A stretch of 64,000 nucleotides of DNA, from NCBI GenBank assembly GCA_949752795.1, contig OX457057.1:156961980-157025979 (forward strand). The letters run 5' to 3'. Position numbers and translations under genes: made by a program. This stretch comes from Hyperoodon ampullatus (lineage: Eukaryota; Chordata; Mammalia; Artiodactyla; Ziphiidae). Position 1 is the stretch's first letter, and each line of letters starts with the position of its first letter. Positions 23,553 through 36,186 of the stretch are shown here, piece after piece. The notes beneath the pieces are model-generated. The model saw only the letters and a list, made by a program, of their open reading frames with translations. It was not told the DNA's origin and made no database searches.

Positions 23553-25084
23553 TGTGCGCTTTTCCTGCCAAGTAAGCTCAAGGCTGCAGTTAGGACACTG
23601 AGTGAAGGAGAGGAAGGAAAGCTACTAGCAGCTGTAGAGAAGCCACAAGTGCCAGTCTCTGTCCTCAGTCCTTTGCACGGTGCCTCATACAACACAACAG
23701 CATCTTGGTCACAGTTAGGAAGCCCCTAGGCCTCTTGGACTCCAGAGCTCACTGCCTTGTACTCTTTTGGAAGCCTTTATAACCACATAATTTTATATCT
23801 GCACTTAATATAAATTAAAAAACCCTTTCTGCAGGCAGGTTTGAAGATTTCGTAGCTCAGATATTTGAAAACAGGAAATGCTGTTTGGTGAGGACAGTTC
23901 GTATGTGCTCTGTGTGGTTTGCCTCTTTGCTTTGGATCATGCTCCTCCGTTTGCCTTGAACACCCGCCACCTGCCGCAATTCAACCTATCCTTGTCCACT
24001 TAGCTCCCTGTTCCAGGAAAACGTTCCCATCCCAAACCAGAGAGACTCCTTTCCCTTCTTAACTCCCATGGCCCTTTGCTTTCTCTGATAGCATTTATTA
24101 CACCCTTTATTGTCTTATGGATAATTAGCCATTATTGTACCACTTTTACCAAATTGAACATCTGCCCTGTGGTTGTTTGGGGTGCTGGGGATACAATGGT
24201 GAAGAGATGTTGGATTTATCGTTATTTCCTACACTAAACTTCATGCCTATGAACCAAATCTTTTCCCCTTCTATTCAGAGAATTCTTCACAGTGACTCAT
24301 ACATAGAACATGTTCAACCAGTGTTTGGTGAGTGAGTGAATATATGATAGGGATTAGGCCATAGGTGCAATGATTCTGGCTGAAATATGATTTTTCTCAG
24401 TTCTACATCAATCAGTTATCACTTTTTCCCTACTTTTAAATTTTTTAGAATACACTGTATTTGTTGCTTTTCCCCCAAATGTCTTCGGTCAAATTTTTCC
24501 TAGTTTGCCAGAGTTATTTTTCATTAAATAAATAAATAATTTAAGATTTCCCCCTACTATATTTTAGGCACCATAATAAACATTGGGGATAAAATGGGGA
24601 TCAAAAATAAACCCAGATCAATAAAATTGCTGTTTAAAAAATGGAAGTTGGGTCTGTTTTCTCCCGATAGCATGTAGGCACAATATTTTTTAATCTAAAA
24701 TTATGAGGTCTAACTTAAAATACAGGTAAAGGTGTTAGGAGCCTAAAATAGATTTAATATTTGATACCTATATTTAAATTGAGAAGTGAGTGAACATTAA
24801 CTTTGAATATTCTAGATTTGTGGACTTAGTGTTCATAATTAGAAAAATATGGGAATAAAACAAAAATAATCAGTACTCCCAATCCTTGCTACTGAAGAGC
24901 AACAAACTTTTTAAAGAATGAGCACTTCCAGTATAACCCAGTTTTCTTCTCTGTTGTAATAAAATAAACATTTATTTTAAATTTAGACATTTAATTGTGT
25001 CTTGCCCGATATACTTACCAATCAGCTAGGAACGTGTGTCTGTATGAATACTTATACATTAACTTAATTAGAAACTGTGTGAAT
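23553..25084. other. Intron sequence with an L2-like fragment
   Basis: Within 23960-24350 the order 'gatagcatttattacaccc', then 'catacatagaacatgttc', then 'gagtgagtgaat' suggests an L2 3' end on the + strand. The remainder, including an AT-rich part from 24360, shows nothing I can name. Confidence 0.45.
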
Positions 25085-25330
25085 TTACATTGATCAGGTC
25101 TATATTTATTGAGCATATACTACGTGCCAGGGACTATTCTAGGAACTCAGGGTACAGCAATGAGCAAAACAAAGATCCCTGTTCTTGTGCACTTATATTC
25201 TAGTTAGGGACCGATGGGGGAGACAGCAAATAAACCATAAATATAGTAAATGAGCAAATTATGAAATATGATAAAAGGTTATAAGTGCTATGGAAAAATA
25301 GTAGGGGAGATTAAGGGGGTTTAAGGGTGC
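25085..25330 (+). repeat. Ancient dispersed repeat (unassigned family), copy 2
   Basis: The best preserved of the set: 'attgagcatatactacgtg', 'ccagggactattctagg', 'atgagcaaaacaaagatcc' and 'cttatattctagttaggg'. It is followed by the 'aagtgctatgg' block also seen near 28967. Confidence 0.5.
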
Positions 25331-26849
25331 TGGAAGTGAAAGGATCAGGGCAGGCTGCAGTATAAAATAAGGTTATATTAAATAAGGTTATATTAATATT
25401 AAGTTAAATAGGGAGAACTACGCCCAGCCTAAAACTTAAGAAATGTGGAGTTGTAGAATGCTATCAGAGGAGATTCAAAAATGTAAGTATGGGGTTGAAA
25501 AATAAAAACTGCAAGGAATCTTAGAGATACTTGTATTACTCAGCTTGAAAGAAAAGGTCTGGGAAGACACAATAATGATTTTCCAATGGTGTTTCTAACT
25601 CCATTGAAGATGCTACTTGCAGAAATGTTCTCAATTGTAACATGAGAAATGTAGGTCCCCCACAAGGGAGAACTGCCTGAGAACGAGAACTCTTGTGTTC
25701 TAAAATGTGATGTATGGAAAGACTGAGAGAATGTCTTCTGAATGACTTAAACTTGATTAATTTTGATTTGTAAACCCACACATGGAATGTACTACTTAAT
25801 AAGTATTAGCTTTTACTATTATGAATAATGATCATAGGTCTGGAATAATTTATGTAGTATTTCAGTTATTGAATAAATAAATGCTACCCTACTAGTAGAG
25901 AAATGAACTAGACATTAAAAGTCCATTCTAGTTCTATGATTCCATCATGTCTTCCTTAGTGGTAAAAATACCATTAAGAGCTGTGAATACTCAAGAGGTA
26001 TTTGCTTATAACTAACACATCAAGGTAAGAGATGTGCATGCATGTTCTCTCTCTCTCTCTTTCTCTCATGCATTCAGAAGCTTTCATACTTCCAACACAG
26101 GAATTGAGGTTTTCTTTTTATTTCCTCTTTCTCTGTTTTACCATAAGAGAATTAGATCATCAGGCCAATTCTTTCAAATAGTTCCATGGAATGAGTTGAT
26201 TACATCATGTAATTCAAGTCTATAGCAACTACTGAGATTGTCTACAATAGGAACAGGAGGCACCTAAATCCATCAAGCATTTTAGCTGTTTTTTTCTTTT
26301 TGGTGGAACATAAGAGAGGGGTGAACAATTTGCTGCTACAAATATAGCAGATTGTTGTAAGGCTGTATCCTGTTTGGAAATGATCTCATCTAATATGTCC
26401 GTTGGTGGTTAGCCACACTATGCAGAACTATTATGATACGGCATTGTTGTTAGAGAGCCCTCAAAGTTAAAGCCATAAGGATTCCTCACTGCCCATGGGG
26501 CAGGACTTATGAGTGAGATATAATTGTCAAGGGTCTTAAACTCTAACCTTAATCCATATAAGGACTTGTTGCAAGTCATCTTATTTCTTATTTTTGTGCA
26601 TTATTGTGCTCCTAGGATTATTCTAGTAGATGAACTGTGCTATGTGTGTAATGATGAATTAAAGATAAAGTCAGGTTTCTTCCTTCTTTATTGATTTAGA
26701 GTAGGAATACATCTGAATACATCTCCTTTGCAATCATGCTGCTTGAATACCGTTCAGGCGTGCAGTGGTGTGCCCTCTTTTATTGCCTCCTTCCTCTGCC
26801 CCCACTCAGATAAACAATCGAACTTAAACCATGAACATTCAGAGCTGTG
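25331..26849. other. Intron sequence, nothing recognised
   Basis: A local duplication of 'aaataaggttatatta' lies near 25366-25395, and a short CT run near 26047-26070. Otherwise no repeat or gene signal seen. Confidence 0.45.
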
Positions 26850-27162
26850 CAGTCTAACACGGTGGCCACTAGCCATATGCGGCTACTGATCACTCGAAAC
26901 ATGGATAGTTCGAAATGAAATGTGCTGAAAGTGTAAAACACTCACCAGATTTCGAAAACTTAGTAAAAAAAAAAAAGAAAAAGAAAGAATGTAAACTATC
27001 TCATTAATAATTTTTATATTGCTTACATATTTTGGATATATTGGTTTAAATAAAATATATAATTAATCTTAACTTTCTTTTCACTTTTATGATGTGGCTA
27101 CTATAAAATTTAAAATCGCGTATGTGGCTTTCATTATATTTCTACCGGGCAGTGCTGGTCTA
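26850..27162 (+). mobile_element. hAT-type non-autonomous DNA element
   Basis: The left end 'acacggtggccactagcca' and the right end 'gtatgtggctttcattatat' resemble the inverted ends of an AT-cored mammalian hAT MITE. An A-rich run lies in the core near 26966-26990. Subfamily and orientation not assigned with confidence. Confidence 0.5.
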
Positions 27163-27511
27163 GAGTCTCTTTGCCCTCCCACTTTCCCTTCTGTTACCCT
27201 GGGGGAAACCTTTAGAGCCAGTATTGATTACTTCACGCAGCCCAGGGAAAGATTTGTTTCTGGGTGTGTGTACACGTGTGCATACATGTGACTGCACATG
27301 TAGGGGTGGTGGAGCTGGGGAAGGAGCAAAAGAAGGAAAAGGAAGGGAGTAGTTTCAACCAGCATCGGTCTGAGATGCCATCACTTAAAGTAAGGAAGGA
27401 GGACGACCCGAGCACAAATTGGTTCCCCATCAGGCAACTTTGTTTTATGTTTTCATAGAGGGTGAATCACTGGGACATCAGACTCTTCTGAATTAAAATG
27501 TAGACACAAAA
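27163..27511. other. Intron sequence, nothing recognised
   Basis: Short GC-richer stretch with GTGTGT-like sequence near 27260-27300. No repeat family named. Confidence 0.4.
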
Positions 27512-27521
27512 TACAGAAGCA

Positions 27522-27739
27522 GGGCTTTCCTGGTGGCGCAGTGGTTGAGAGTCCTTCTGCCGGTGCAGGGGACACGGGTTCGTGTCCCGGTCCGGGAAGA
27601 TCCCACATGCCGCGGAGCAGCTGGGCCCGTGAGCCATGGCCGCTGAGCCTGCACGTCCGGAGCCTGTGCTCCGCAACGGGAGAGGCCACAACAGTGAGAG
27701 GCCCGTGTACCGCAAAAATAAAATAAAATAAAATAAAAT
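27522..27739 (+). mobile_element. CHR SINE with (AAATA)n tail
   Basis: Forward CHR SINE whose A tail has become an AAATA repeat at 27714-27738. The 10-base duplication tacagaagca occurs at 27512-27521 and 27740-27749. Confidence 0.94.
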
Positions 27740-27749
27740 TACAGAAGCA

Positions 27750-28393
27750 AAGTTTTAAGAATTATCATTGTCATCGCTTTCCTTAGTCAACAAAGATAAT
27801 CAAGAACTGACCTATATCCCACCTGATAGTTCTGATTTGGATAAAGGATATAATATGTTCTATTCTGTAGCATTTGAGACTCTCTCATCTCTTTGGAAGA
27901 GATAAGAGCATAGGTCATTTTTATCTCTTTGAGACTTTGAAAAAAATTAAGAAAAATGAAGTGAGATAATGTATGCTGAAGAAAAGAAGGCTGCCACAGA
28001 AGATATAGTCCACATATCCACTGAGTACCAAAAAAGGGAAAATGAGGTTTAACTAGGGTTGCATCTGAGAATTTATGTCCAGACAATGATGATTGCCTCT
28101 GAAGTGAGTGGGAGTTCCCTTCCACGGGTAGAGTTCTAGTTGCATGAGATGATGTCCTTATGAACCTGCCTAAAGTGGCTCCTTATCCACATACCTCTGA
28201 TAAATCTTCATCATAGTACTATTTTTATACATCACTTTGAGTAAGTAGAAGGGTTCATTTGTGTTAAATAGGTGAGCAGTTGACAGAGGGGACATTTCTT
28301 AACCTGATAATGAGGGAAAGCCCTCATTAAGACCCTAAGCATTCAAGAGCCACGGTCTTCTACTGTATCTCTTCCTTCTCTGTAATTTGTTTT
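27750..28393. other. Intron sequence, nothing recognised
   Basis: No named repeat or supported gene signal seen. Confidence 0.4.
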
Positions 28394-28572
28394 CTCAAAA
28401 TCTGGTCTGTAAACCACCTGCAGCAGAATCACTTGGAGAGCTTGTTAGAAATGTACATTCTTGGGCCCTAGTTCAGACCTGCTGAATCAGAGACTCTGGG
28501 GTGGGGCCCAACAGTCTGCTTCAGCAAGTCCTGCAGGGGACTGTGATGCTCACCAAAGTCTGAGAAGCATTG
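28394..28572 (+). mobile_element. hAT-Charlie MER20-like element
   Basis: It opens with 'tctcaaaatctggtctgta' and has 'agcttgttagaaatgtacat', 'tgctgaatcagagactctgg' and 'gtggggcccaacagtctg', in MER20 order. Confidence 0.75.
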
Positions 28573-28738
28573 GGATGAGGACATCCATTTCCTTCAGAAA
28601 TTCTTTACAACGGTAGGGAAAAGACTCATTAAGAGAATGTGATTCATTTGCAGTGCTTGGGTTTTGTTTGTAATCAAGAAATCTCAGTTTAGAAGGAAAT
28701 TTATAAGGAGATTTAATCCAGCCCTCTCTCTAGTATTT

Positions 28739-28812
28739 GAATCCCTCCCTTCCTCCCTTTCTCCCTTCCTCTCTTTCTTTCCTCCTTCCTTCCCTCATTT
28801 CTTTTCCCTCTT
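28739..28812 (+). repeat. Polypyrimidine tract
   Basis: About 70 bases of almost pure C and T (CCTTCCTCCC and TTTC units). Confidence 0.88.
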
Positions 28813-28819
28813 TCTCTTT

Positions 28820-29060
28820 CTATCTTATGTGCCAGACACTAGACCAGGGATTGAGGATGCAGTGATGAATGCAAACAACAGTCTCCTGTCTTCCTAGAGC
28901 TTACAGTCTAGGGAAAAGGCATATTAAAATGATTATACTAACAACTATGAAATTATAATTGTTCTAAGTGCTATGGTGAGGAGGTACACAATGTCATGAT
29001 AGTATATAATAGAGAGATTTAAGCAAGTCCGTACACCTTCTACAAGGTAACTCAGCCCTG
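28820..29060 (+). repeat. Ancient dispersed repeat (unassigned family), copy 3
   Basis: Shares 'gtgccagacactagacc', 'tagagcttacagtctagg' and 'taagtgctatggtgagg' with the copies near 17600 and 25085. As at 17600, a polypyrimidine tract lies immediately upstream. Confidence 0.5.
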
Positions 29061-29089
29061 ATGGAGCACTTCCTCTTGGAGGGGAACTT

Positions 29090-29295
29090 TTTTTTTTTTT
29101 TTGCGGTACGCGGGCCTCTCACTGTTGTGGACTCTCCCGTTGCGGAGCACAGGCTCCGGACACGCAGGCTCAGCGGTCATGGCTCACGGGCTTAGCCGCT
29201 CCGCGGCATGTGGGATCTTCCCGGACCGGGGCACGAACCCGTGTCTCCTGCGTCGGCAGGCGGACTCTCAACCACTGCGCCACCAGGGAAGCCCG
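29090..29295 (-). mobile_element. CHR SINE, perfect TSD
   Basis: Reverse CHR SINE with T run at left. The duplication ggaggggaactt occurs at 29078-29089 and 29296-29307. Confidence 0.95.
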
Positions 29296-29307
29296 GGAGG
29301 GGAACTT

Positions 29308-30810
29308 CTGACAACTTATTGGAGCCTATTTCACTCTAAGATAAATCTAATTGTTAGAAATTTTGAGTCAAAATATTGAGTCAAAATCTGCCACACTCTA
29401 CTTTGGACCATTCTATCCTGACTCTAGTATCTGGAATCTACAAGGAACAAATCCAGTCCTCTTTTACATTGCAGGTCTTCACACAGATAAAGAATTCTTC
29501 CCTCTAGGTTTTTTCTTTCCAAGGCCGTGAGATTCCTCATTTACTTGGTCTTCTTCAGAATACTCCACCTTTTCTTCTTTATTTTTAAATTTTTTGTAAA
29601 ATATTCTGTTGCTCAGCATGAGCTGGAAGTATATAATGATAAGCTCAGAGTAGTGTATCTCAGAATCTATCTATAACCATCATTGTCTTTGGTATATTCC
29701 ACATTCCTGTGGTCCAACCTCCCCTGCTTTATGTACAACTGTATCATACCACTGACTTGTACTGAGCTCACAGTTAAGTGAAACCCTGGTTACCTATCTA
29801 CCTCTATCTGTCTGTCTGTCTATATATTACCTTTTCTAAGTAATTAAAAATGTTTTCCTCTAAGATGTCAGTAGCATCAGCCCTTTAACCAGCACCCATC
29901 ATTTAGGCTGTTTACCTACTTCATTATGTTTGTTTGCATTATCAACTAATCTAAATTTCTTCAGTATGTCAGTCAAAATTATGCAAAACTCTAATATTTG
30001 TCTTGCTAAAATCTAGATACAGGATGTCTCCAAAGTCAATGGTAGCTATTCTACCAATGTAATTTATTTAAAGGAAATGAGGTTAGTCTTCACTTGTTTT
30101 AGTAATCCCCACTTCATTTTCTGTGTTAATAAACAGCCTTTTAATATTTATTGACAAGTCAAAAATTCATGAGATGTACCACTTTTAGCTAGATGAGGCA
30201 TACAGTTTTTCTGCATGGTTAAAACATTCTATCAAAACAATAGAAACACCTTTTTTCCATTTATTTAAGAAGGCTTTTATATCCTCAGAGTGAGTTCTCA
30301 TATCTTTGTATTTTCAACTAGAGTAACACCATTATAATTCATTCTGGGGTCCCTGGATCTTCAGGAAGTGTACATTCTTTCTTGGCTTATTCCTCTTCTC
30401 TTCCTGGTAGATCCGTGCTCACTAACACAGACATGATTTGGCCAGTAGATGAATATTTTCATCTGGCAGTTTACAGAATACTATTCAGGGACTTCTAAGT
30501 AAACCTGGGGCTAGTTCTCATAAGAGTTATTATTTACAATTTGGTAATAAATATTTGCTTAAGTTGGTCATGAATAAATAAGTTTTTTAATAAAAATAAA
30601 AACTTTTATTACCATTTCATTAGAACAGACATCATTCATTTTTAATTCCAGTGAGAGGGTTTTCTTTAATGCATATCACATTCTGTCTTGCTCTCAATCT
30701 GCTCACTAATTAAATGAGTGGTTTGGACTAAATGATCCCTGTGATATAGTCAAATTCCAGAATTACATGATTCTAAACTTTGAGAAAGAAATAAAATTTA
30801 AAATAACTTT
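29308..30810. other. AT-rich intron sequence, mostly unrecognised
   Basis: A short (TGTC)n run lies near 29808-29822. A possible MIR tail occurs near 30690-30780 ('gtttggactaaatgatccc'). Otherwise nothing I can name. Confidence 0.45.
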
Positions 30811-31038
30811 ATAAAATGGATGGCTAATGGGAAGCTGCTGCATAGAACAGGGAGATAAGCTCGATGCTTTGTAACAACCTAGAAGGGTGGGATTGGGAGG
30901 GTGGGAGGGAGACACAAGAGGGAGGGGATATGGGGATATATGTATACATACAGCTGATTCACTTTGTTATACAGCAGAAACTAACAACATTGTAAAGCAG
31001 TTATATTCCAATAAAGATATAAAAAAATAAAATAAAAT
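30811..31038 (+). mobile_element. L1 3' UTR fragment (strongly 5'-truncated)
   Basis: Contains only the L1 3' UTR: 'ctgctgcatagaacaggg', the G-rich block near 30886-30915, 'gctgattcactttgttata' and 'attccaataaagatat' with an A-rich tail. It matches the L1 3' end at 49450-49665 on the same strand. Confidence 0.9.
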
Positions 31039-31283
31039 AATTTAAAAGTTAAACCACAACACACACCCCACCCCTGTGCATGTAAAACTGATGAAATCTG
31101 AATAAGGTGGCTAGATTGAATCAGTGTCAATTTCCTGCTTGTGATATTGTACTATAGCTTTTGCAAGATATTTCCATTAGGGAAAACTGGGTGAGGATAT
31201 ATTGGATATCTCTGTATTATTTCTTATAAAAATGTGAATCTATGATTATCTCAAAATAAAAAGTTAAAAAAATAAAACCATAG

Positions 31284-31486
31284 GGGCTTCCCTGGTGGCG
31301 CAGTGGTTGAGAGTCCGCCTGATGATGCAGGGGATGCGGGTTCACGCCCCGTTCCGGGAGGATCCCGCGTGGCGCGGAGTGGCTGGGCCCGTGAGCCATG
31401 GCCGCTGGGCCTGCGCGTCCGGAGCCTGTGCTCCGCAACGGGAGAGGCCACAACAGTGGGAGGCCCGCGTACAGCAAAAAATAAAT
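31284..31486 (+). mobile_element. CHR SINE, perfect TSD
   Basis: Forward CHR SINE. The 17-base duplication aaaaaataaaaccatag occurs at 31267-31283 and 31487-31503. It carries several private changes (GATGATGCAGG in place of GCCGATGCAGG). Confidence 0.95.
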
Positions 31487-31549
31487 AAAAAATAAAACCA
31501 TAGAGTGTTATAACAGGACATTAGAAGCAAATAGGCCTTGCTTGTCCAT

Positions 31550-31712
31550 ATACTAGCTTAAACAGATTAGTTAACCTTTCTGAAACTCAGTTTCTTTGTC
31601 AGCCTTAAAGTGGGAATATGAATTCCTACCTAATGGGATTATTGGAAGGATTATATGAGATAGTCTGTGTAAACATCTCTTATGGTTCATACTCCATGAT
31701 AGTATTCAGTAA
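31550..31712 (+). mobile_element. MIR SINE, 3' two thirds
   Basis: Forward MIR: 'ttaacctttctgaaactcag', 'aagtgggaatatgaattcc', 'ggattatatgagatag' and 'cagtaaatgttggttac'. Confidence 0.75.
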
Positions 31713-32269
31713 ATGTTGGTTACTTTCCCCAGTGCTGCTTCTCTGCTCTGGAAGAGAAACTAGGACAAACAGCCTTGCCGCAGGTCTCCTAAAAAAAGGC
31801 AACATATGACCTGAAGCTGAAGACAGTTTGGAAGCATACATTAGTGAGATGAACCCCATAGCAGTGTAGTGAGTAATGCTGTTACATAACTTTCACAAAT
31901 CACCAGGCAGATCAGCTAACATGGCTTGGCACCATTTACCAATAAAATAAAATAACAAGGCAGCTTCCAAACCCAGCCCGAGTCAGGGAGTCCCGACACA
32001 GCAGCCAGAGTCAAAATCCAGAATGACTACATAGGCCTTGGAGCTTTGGCATTTCAGTTGACTCAGACATGCAGTAAATCCATATAAGTGGAAAAAAACC
32101 AAAAACGATTTCTCTCTGGCTGGCCCCCTGAATAATTGTCCCCAAGGGGCCTAGAGAAGCTTTCTTTCCCTTGCAAAAGTCCTTAATCATGTCTCCCAAA
32201 TATGAGTTTTCCATGCAGCTGCACAGATTAGAACTAGGGAGGGAATAAGGAAAATAGACATAGTCTATT
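31713..32269. other. Intron sequence, nothing recognised
   Basis: No named repeat, microsatellite or gene signal seen. Confidence 0.4.
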
Positions 32270-33245
32270 TTCTATTTTCAATAATAGTCTTGGTCCCGAG
32301 GATGTGATTGTTGAGTGAATGGCCAAGATGTGTCTCCCACATGTCTCCTAAAATGTTTAGAGTTTCCCAGGGCTCTGTCCTCACCTTTGATCTGATGAAT
32401 GTTTTTGTCAGTGAGTTGGATAGAAACACAGAAGGTTAAGCCCACCAAATTTTCGAATGATACCAAGGTAAAAGGGAGTCTGGGGACAGAATTACATTTT
32501 TTTAATGATTTTGGCAGGCTCTAGGGCACTGAACTGATCACGGTAAGTTGTAACTTAATAGGGGTAATGTTAAAGCCTGCACTTCAAAATCAAAAGCAGA
32601 AGTATGGGTTAGAAAAGGCTTAGATTGACAAGGGTTTTTTTATGAAAAAGTTGTCAGGATTTTATTGGACTACAGGAAATGTATGAGCCAACAGTATGCT
32701 ATAGTTAATTAAAAAAGAGGTTAGGGACCAGAAAAAGGAAAGTGATCTTTCTACTTTACCTAATTTGCACTAGTTAGACAATACTCTTTGTGTTGTATTC
32801 AGTCTAGGTCCAAATTTAAGAAAGATATTGACAGATTCAAATTGGTCACTAAGGGAAGGAAGAAAAAAGGAGGGCCAAGTTTTTAAAAATCCCCAAACTA
32901 TATTGTTTAAAGAATGATTGCAGGAAAATAAGGATACTCAGCTATCTTTTAGTTACCATATGGAAGAAGAGTAAACTTGTCTATTTTGCTCTGAAAGGCA
33001 GAAGCAGGATTAATGAGAGTTCATGGAAACAGATTTTGGCTCAACAGAAGGAAAAATTTTCAAATAATTACAACAGTTCAGTGACAAAAAAGACTATTTC
33101 ATTAAATTGTGAGCCTCCTGTCACTGGAAATATTCAAGCTAAGCCTGGATGAGTGTCTCAGGGATTCTGAAGGCTCCCAGCATTGAAAAGAGCTTGGGGT
33201 GGGTGACCTTTGAGATCAGTTCTAACTCTCATAGTCTATGATTTA
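32270..33245 (+). mobile_element. L3/CR1-clade LINE relic, about 1 kb
   Basis: The sequence follows the order of a CR1/L3 3' region. A 'cccagggctctgtcc' block near 32368 is followed by 'gttggatagaaacacag' and 'aagcccaccaaattttcga', the decayed reverse transcriptase FADD region. Downstream come 'tttaagaaagatattgaca' near 32815, 'ctatcttttagttaccatat' near 32942 and 'gaaatattcaagctaagcc' near 33127, and the end is 'tctcatagtctatgattt'. All frames are broken. CR1/L3 elements stopped moving before placental mammals diversified, so this is one of the oldest pieces in the window. Confidence 0.65.
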
Positions 33246-33261
33246 AGTAAGCATGAATGCC

Positions 33262-33420
33262 AAGGCTGCTTATGACATGCCAGAGCCACTTTTTCAACTC
33301 TTGGCTCTGATTCTGACCAGCTGTGTGACCTTCAGCTAAGAAATTAACCATTTCTTCTTCCAGTTTCCTCATCCGTAAATTGAAGGAGCTGCATTTAATG
33401 ATGCCTAAGTTCTCCCCAGC
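33262..33420 (+). mobile_element. MIR SINE fragment (probable)
   Basis: Forward MIR core: 'gctctgattctgaccagctg', 'gtgaccttcagctaagaa' and 'cagtttcctcatccgtaaa'. Confidence 0.65.
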
Positions 33421-35381
33421 ACGTCTGTCTCCTTGAGCATCCTCATGACTACAGCATGTTGGAAAAGTAGAGTTTGAGCTGATGCCTGCCATTTTTCTAA
33501 GTCAGCTTGCAGGAGAGGGCCGAAAGATCAAAAACCATTGTTGATTCTGGGGGCCATGGAACTAACTCTCAAGTTCCTGTTGGCAGGAGCATGGGTGATT
33601 ATGATCCCAGAATTTGTTCCCATGGGATCTGTGGCAGGAAGTAGATTAAATAACTGAAAATCTGGTTTCTTTCAAACACCTGTACATTCTGGCTGAGTTC
33701 AGCAATGCCTTTGCAAACAACTTAGAAGAAGTGAAGATCATATGAGCATTGCAATGTAGCTCTGTCCTTTACAAAGCAAACCTTTGTCTTTATTTCCTTA
33801 ATGATCTGGCAGTTTCTATTGGACTTTGTTTATAATCATGAGAACCAATATCCATAAAGCAACTTATTATGTGACAGGTAGTGTTCTAAAAGTTTTATAT
33901 AAATTACTTTAATCCTTTTATAATCTAAAAATCTAATGATGAAATCAGTGATTAGGTCCTTTTTACCATAAGGAAAAAGAGTAGTTAAAATCCAGTGTAA
34001 GTCTGGCTTAATGGTAGAGTCCAGAATGGAGATTCATGCCCTTATTCTTTTAAACTTCATTACTACTGTTCAATGACTATAATTTCCTTTATGGTTCATT
34101 TGATTGCTAATACTTTTCTTCTCCGCCTATATTAAGATGCTTCATCCTGCACCACTGCTGCATTCTAGCTCTTCCACTTCTTCCTTGACTTCTCTCTGGC
34201 TCCCACATCATTGCCTCCAAATCTCATTTCTTCAGTTGTTTTCTCTAGAGGTCTTTGAAAAAGCAACCATCAGAGGGAGTGTCATAGTTTTCTTTACATA
34301 TATGTGTATATAGATATAGATGGTATGGCCATGATTTCAGATACCTCCTCTGGTTACTGAGGTCAGCTAGGGGAGAAAGAAGTAAATTGATGCTTCTTGT
34401 AAGGACTTGAAGAACTTAAACCTCATTCCCAGGCTCGTGGGTCTGGCAATACTCACTCCATCTAAGTACCACATTTTCTTCCATCTCTTTGTTTCCTTAG
34501 ACTGGAAATGAAAACAGCTGTTAAAAATAAGAGCACATGAGTCAGTTTTGAATCTCAATGTAGTAATTACAGTTTCCATCTCAATTGGTATAGTTCCTCC
34601 CAGTGTACTGAGCCCCATATCACAGCCCCCTTGTTGTCAATTTTATACCAAGACCTTAACTTGTGTTTTCCAGACCTCTAAGATTAAACACTAAATCAAT
34701 TGCCAAACCAAAATAAATAAATAAATAAATGACAAGGAAGAAAACACTTCAATTTGAAAACCTGATTCTTGGGACATGCCCTTTTTCTGATTTAGATTTT
34801 AACTAAATCTTTATGTTGATATTAGAAATGTCAGTTACTGTTCCACATTTTTGAAGGTGGAGCTTCTGGGCTTCATGGTATCTTCACTGTGAAGAATTTT
34901 GCTTGTACTCTTATAGAGGCTATTCCTTGAGTTGTATTTTCTCTTTTCCACGCTCCTGAGGTTTATGACCTAGAAAGCCAATCTCAAAAGAGTCATCTAC
35001 AATCCATTAATTGATTGTCCCCTTTTAGAGCAGATTGATGCTCTTTTAGTTCTGCTCAGTCCCCGAATCAACCACTGAGTCCTTGACTGAGCAATCCTAC
35101 TGGCTTAAAGTTCTGAACGTCCCCCCCACCAGTGAATCAGCTGCCTTCAACTGACCTATCTAATATTGTTCTATTAATACAGATCATATGCTATTAGCAA
35201 GAGAACTTTGTGTCCTATTAGGGGAGAAGCAGGAGGCAGGAGACTTGACCCTTTCAGTCACTTCACTTTGCCTACTTTATTTCCATTTTCTAAGATTTGA
35301 TTTCTTTATTGTTAGATTAGATTATTTCTAAAATTCACTTTCCTGCTAATATTTCTATAATTCGGTTATCACTGTATCCTC
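33421..35381. other. Intron sequence, nothing firmly recognised
   Basis: A short (AAAT)n run lies near 34709-34730. No other named repeat and no gene signal seen. Confidence 0.4.
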
Positions 35382-35395
35382 CATGAGCTAGTTTT

Positions 35396-35698
35396 TTTTT
35401 TTAAGATTTTTTTTAAATTTTTATTTATTTATTTTTGCTGTGTTGGGTCTTCGTTTCTGTGCGAGGGCTTTCTCTAGTTGTGGCAAGTGGGGGTCACTCT
35501 TCATCGCGGTGCACGGGCCTCTCACTATCGCGGCCTCTCTTGTTGTGGAGCACAGGCTCCAGACGCGCAGGCTCAGTAGTTGTGGCTCACGGGCCTAGTT
35601 GCTCCGCGGCATGTGGGATCTCCCCAAACCAGGGCTTGAACCCGTGTCCCCTGCATTGGCAGGCAGATTCTCAACCACTGCGCCACCAGGGAAGCCCG
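35396..35698 (-). mobile_element. CHR SINE, long form, perfect TSD
   Basis: Longer CHR version (about 290 bases) in reverse orientation. It has the extra region 'gctgtgttgggtcttcg' and 'gctttctctagttgtgg' that the short copies lack. The duplication catgagctagtttt occurs at 35382-35395 and 35699-35712. Confidence 0.94.
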
Positions 35699-35732
35699 CA
35701 TGAGCTAGTTTTATGTGATGAAAATTCTCTTG

Positions 35733-36003
35733 GTCAGTTTGGGCTGCTCTAACAAAAATACCATAGTCTTGGAAGTTCAAGATCAAGGCAGTGGCAGATC
35801 CAGTGTCTGGACAGAGACAGAGAAAGAGAAGAGAGAGAGAGCAAGAGAGCGAGCCTTGTCTTATAAGGGCTTAAGTCCAACATGAGGGCTCTACCTTCAT
35901 GACCTAATTGCCTCCCAAAGCCTCCATCTCCAAATATCATTACATTGGGGATTAGGGTTTCAACATATGAATTTTAGGAGACACAAGCATTCAGTCCATT
36001 GCA
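35733..36003 (-). mobile_element. MaLR LTR (MST/MLT1-type), internally deleted
   Basis: Reverse MaLR LTR: 'cagtttgggctgctctaac', 'gaagttcaagatcaagg', 'tcatgacctaattgcctccc', 'tttcaacatatgaatttta' and 'attcagtccattgca'. A GA-rich run near 35817-35853 replaces part of the middle. Confidence 0.85.
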
Positions 36004-36186
36004 GAAATGAAAGTATTTGCATGCACGGTATGATTTGTGGAATTCTAGGAAGGCCATTTAGCATGCTTAAAAATCCTATACCATTAGGTATCTATTCCTT
36101 TGTGGTAGGATATTACCTCTCAGATATAACACCTTTTAAAATCCAATATGTTTGGAAAGGCAAACCAAAAAACTAGTATGTGAGGT

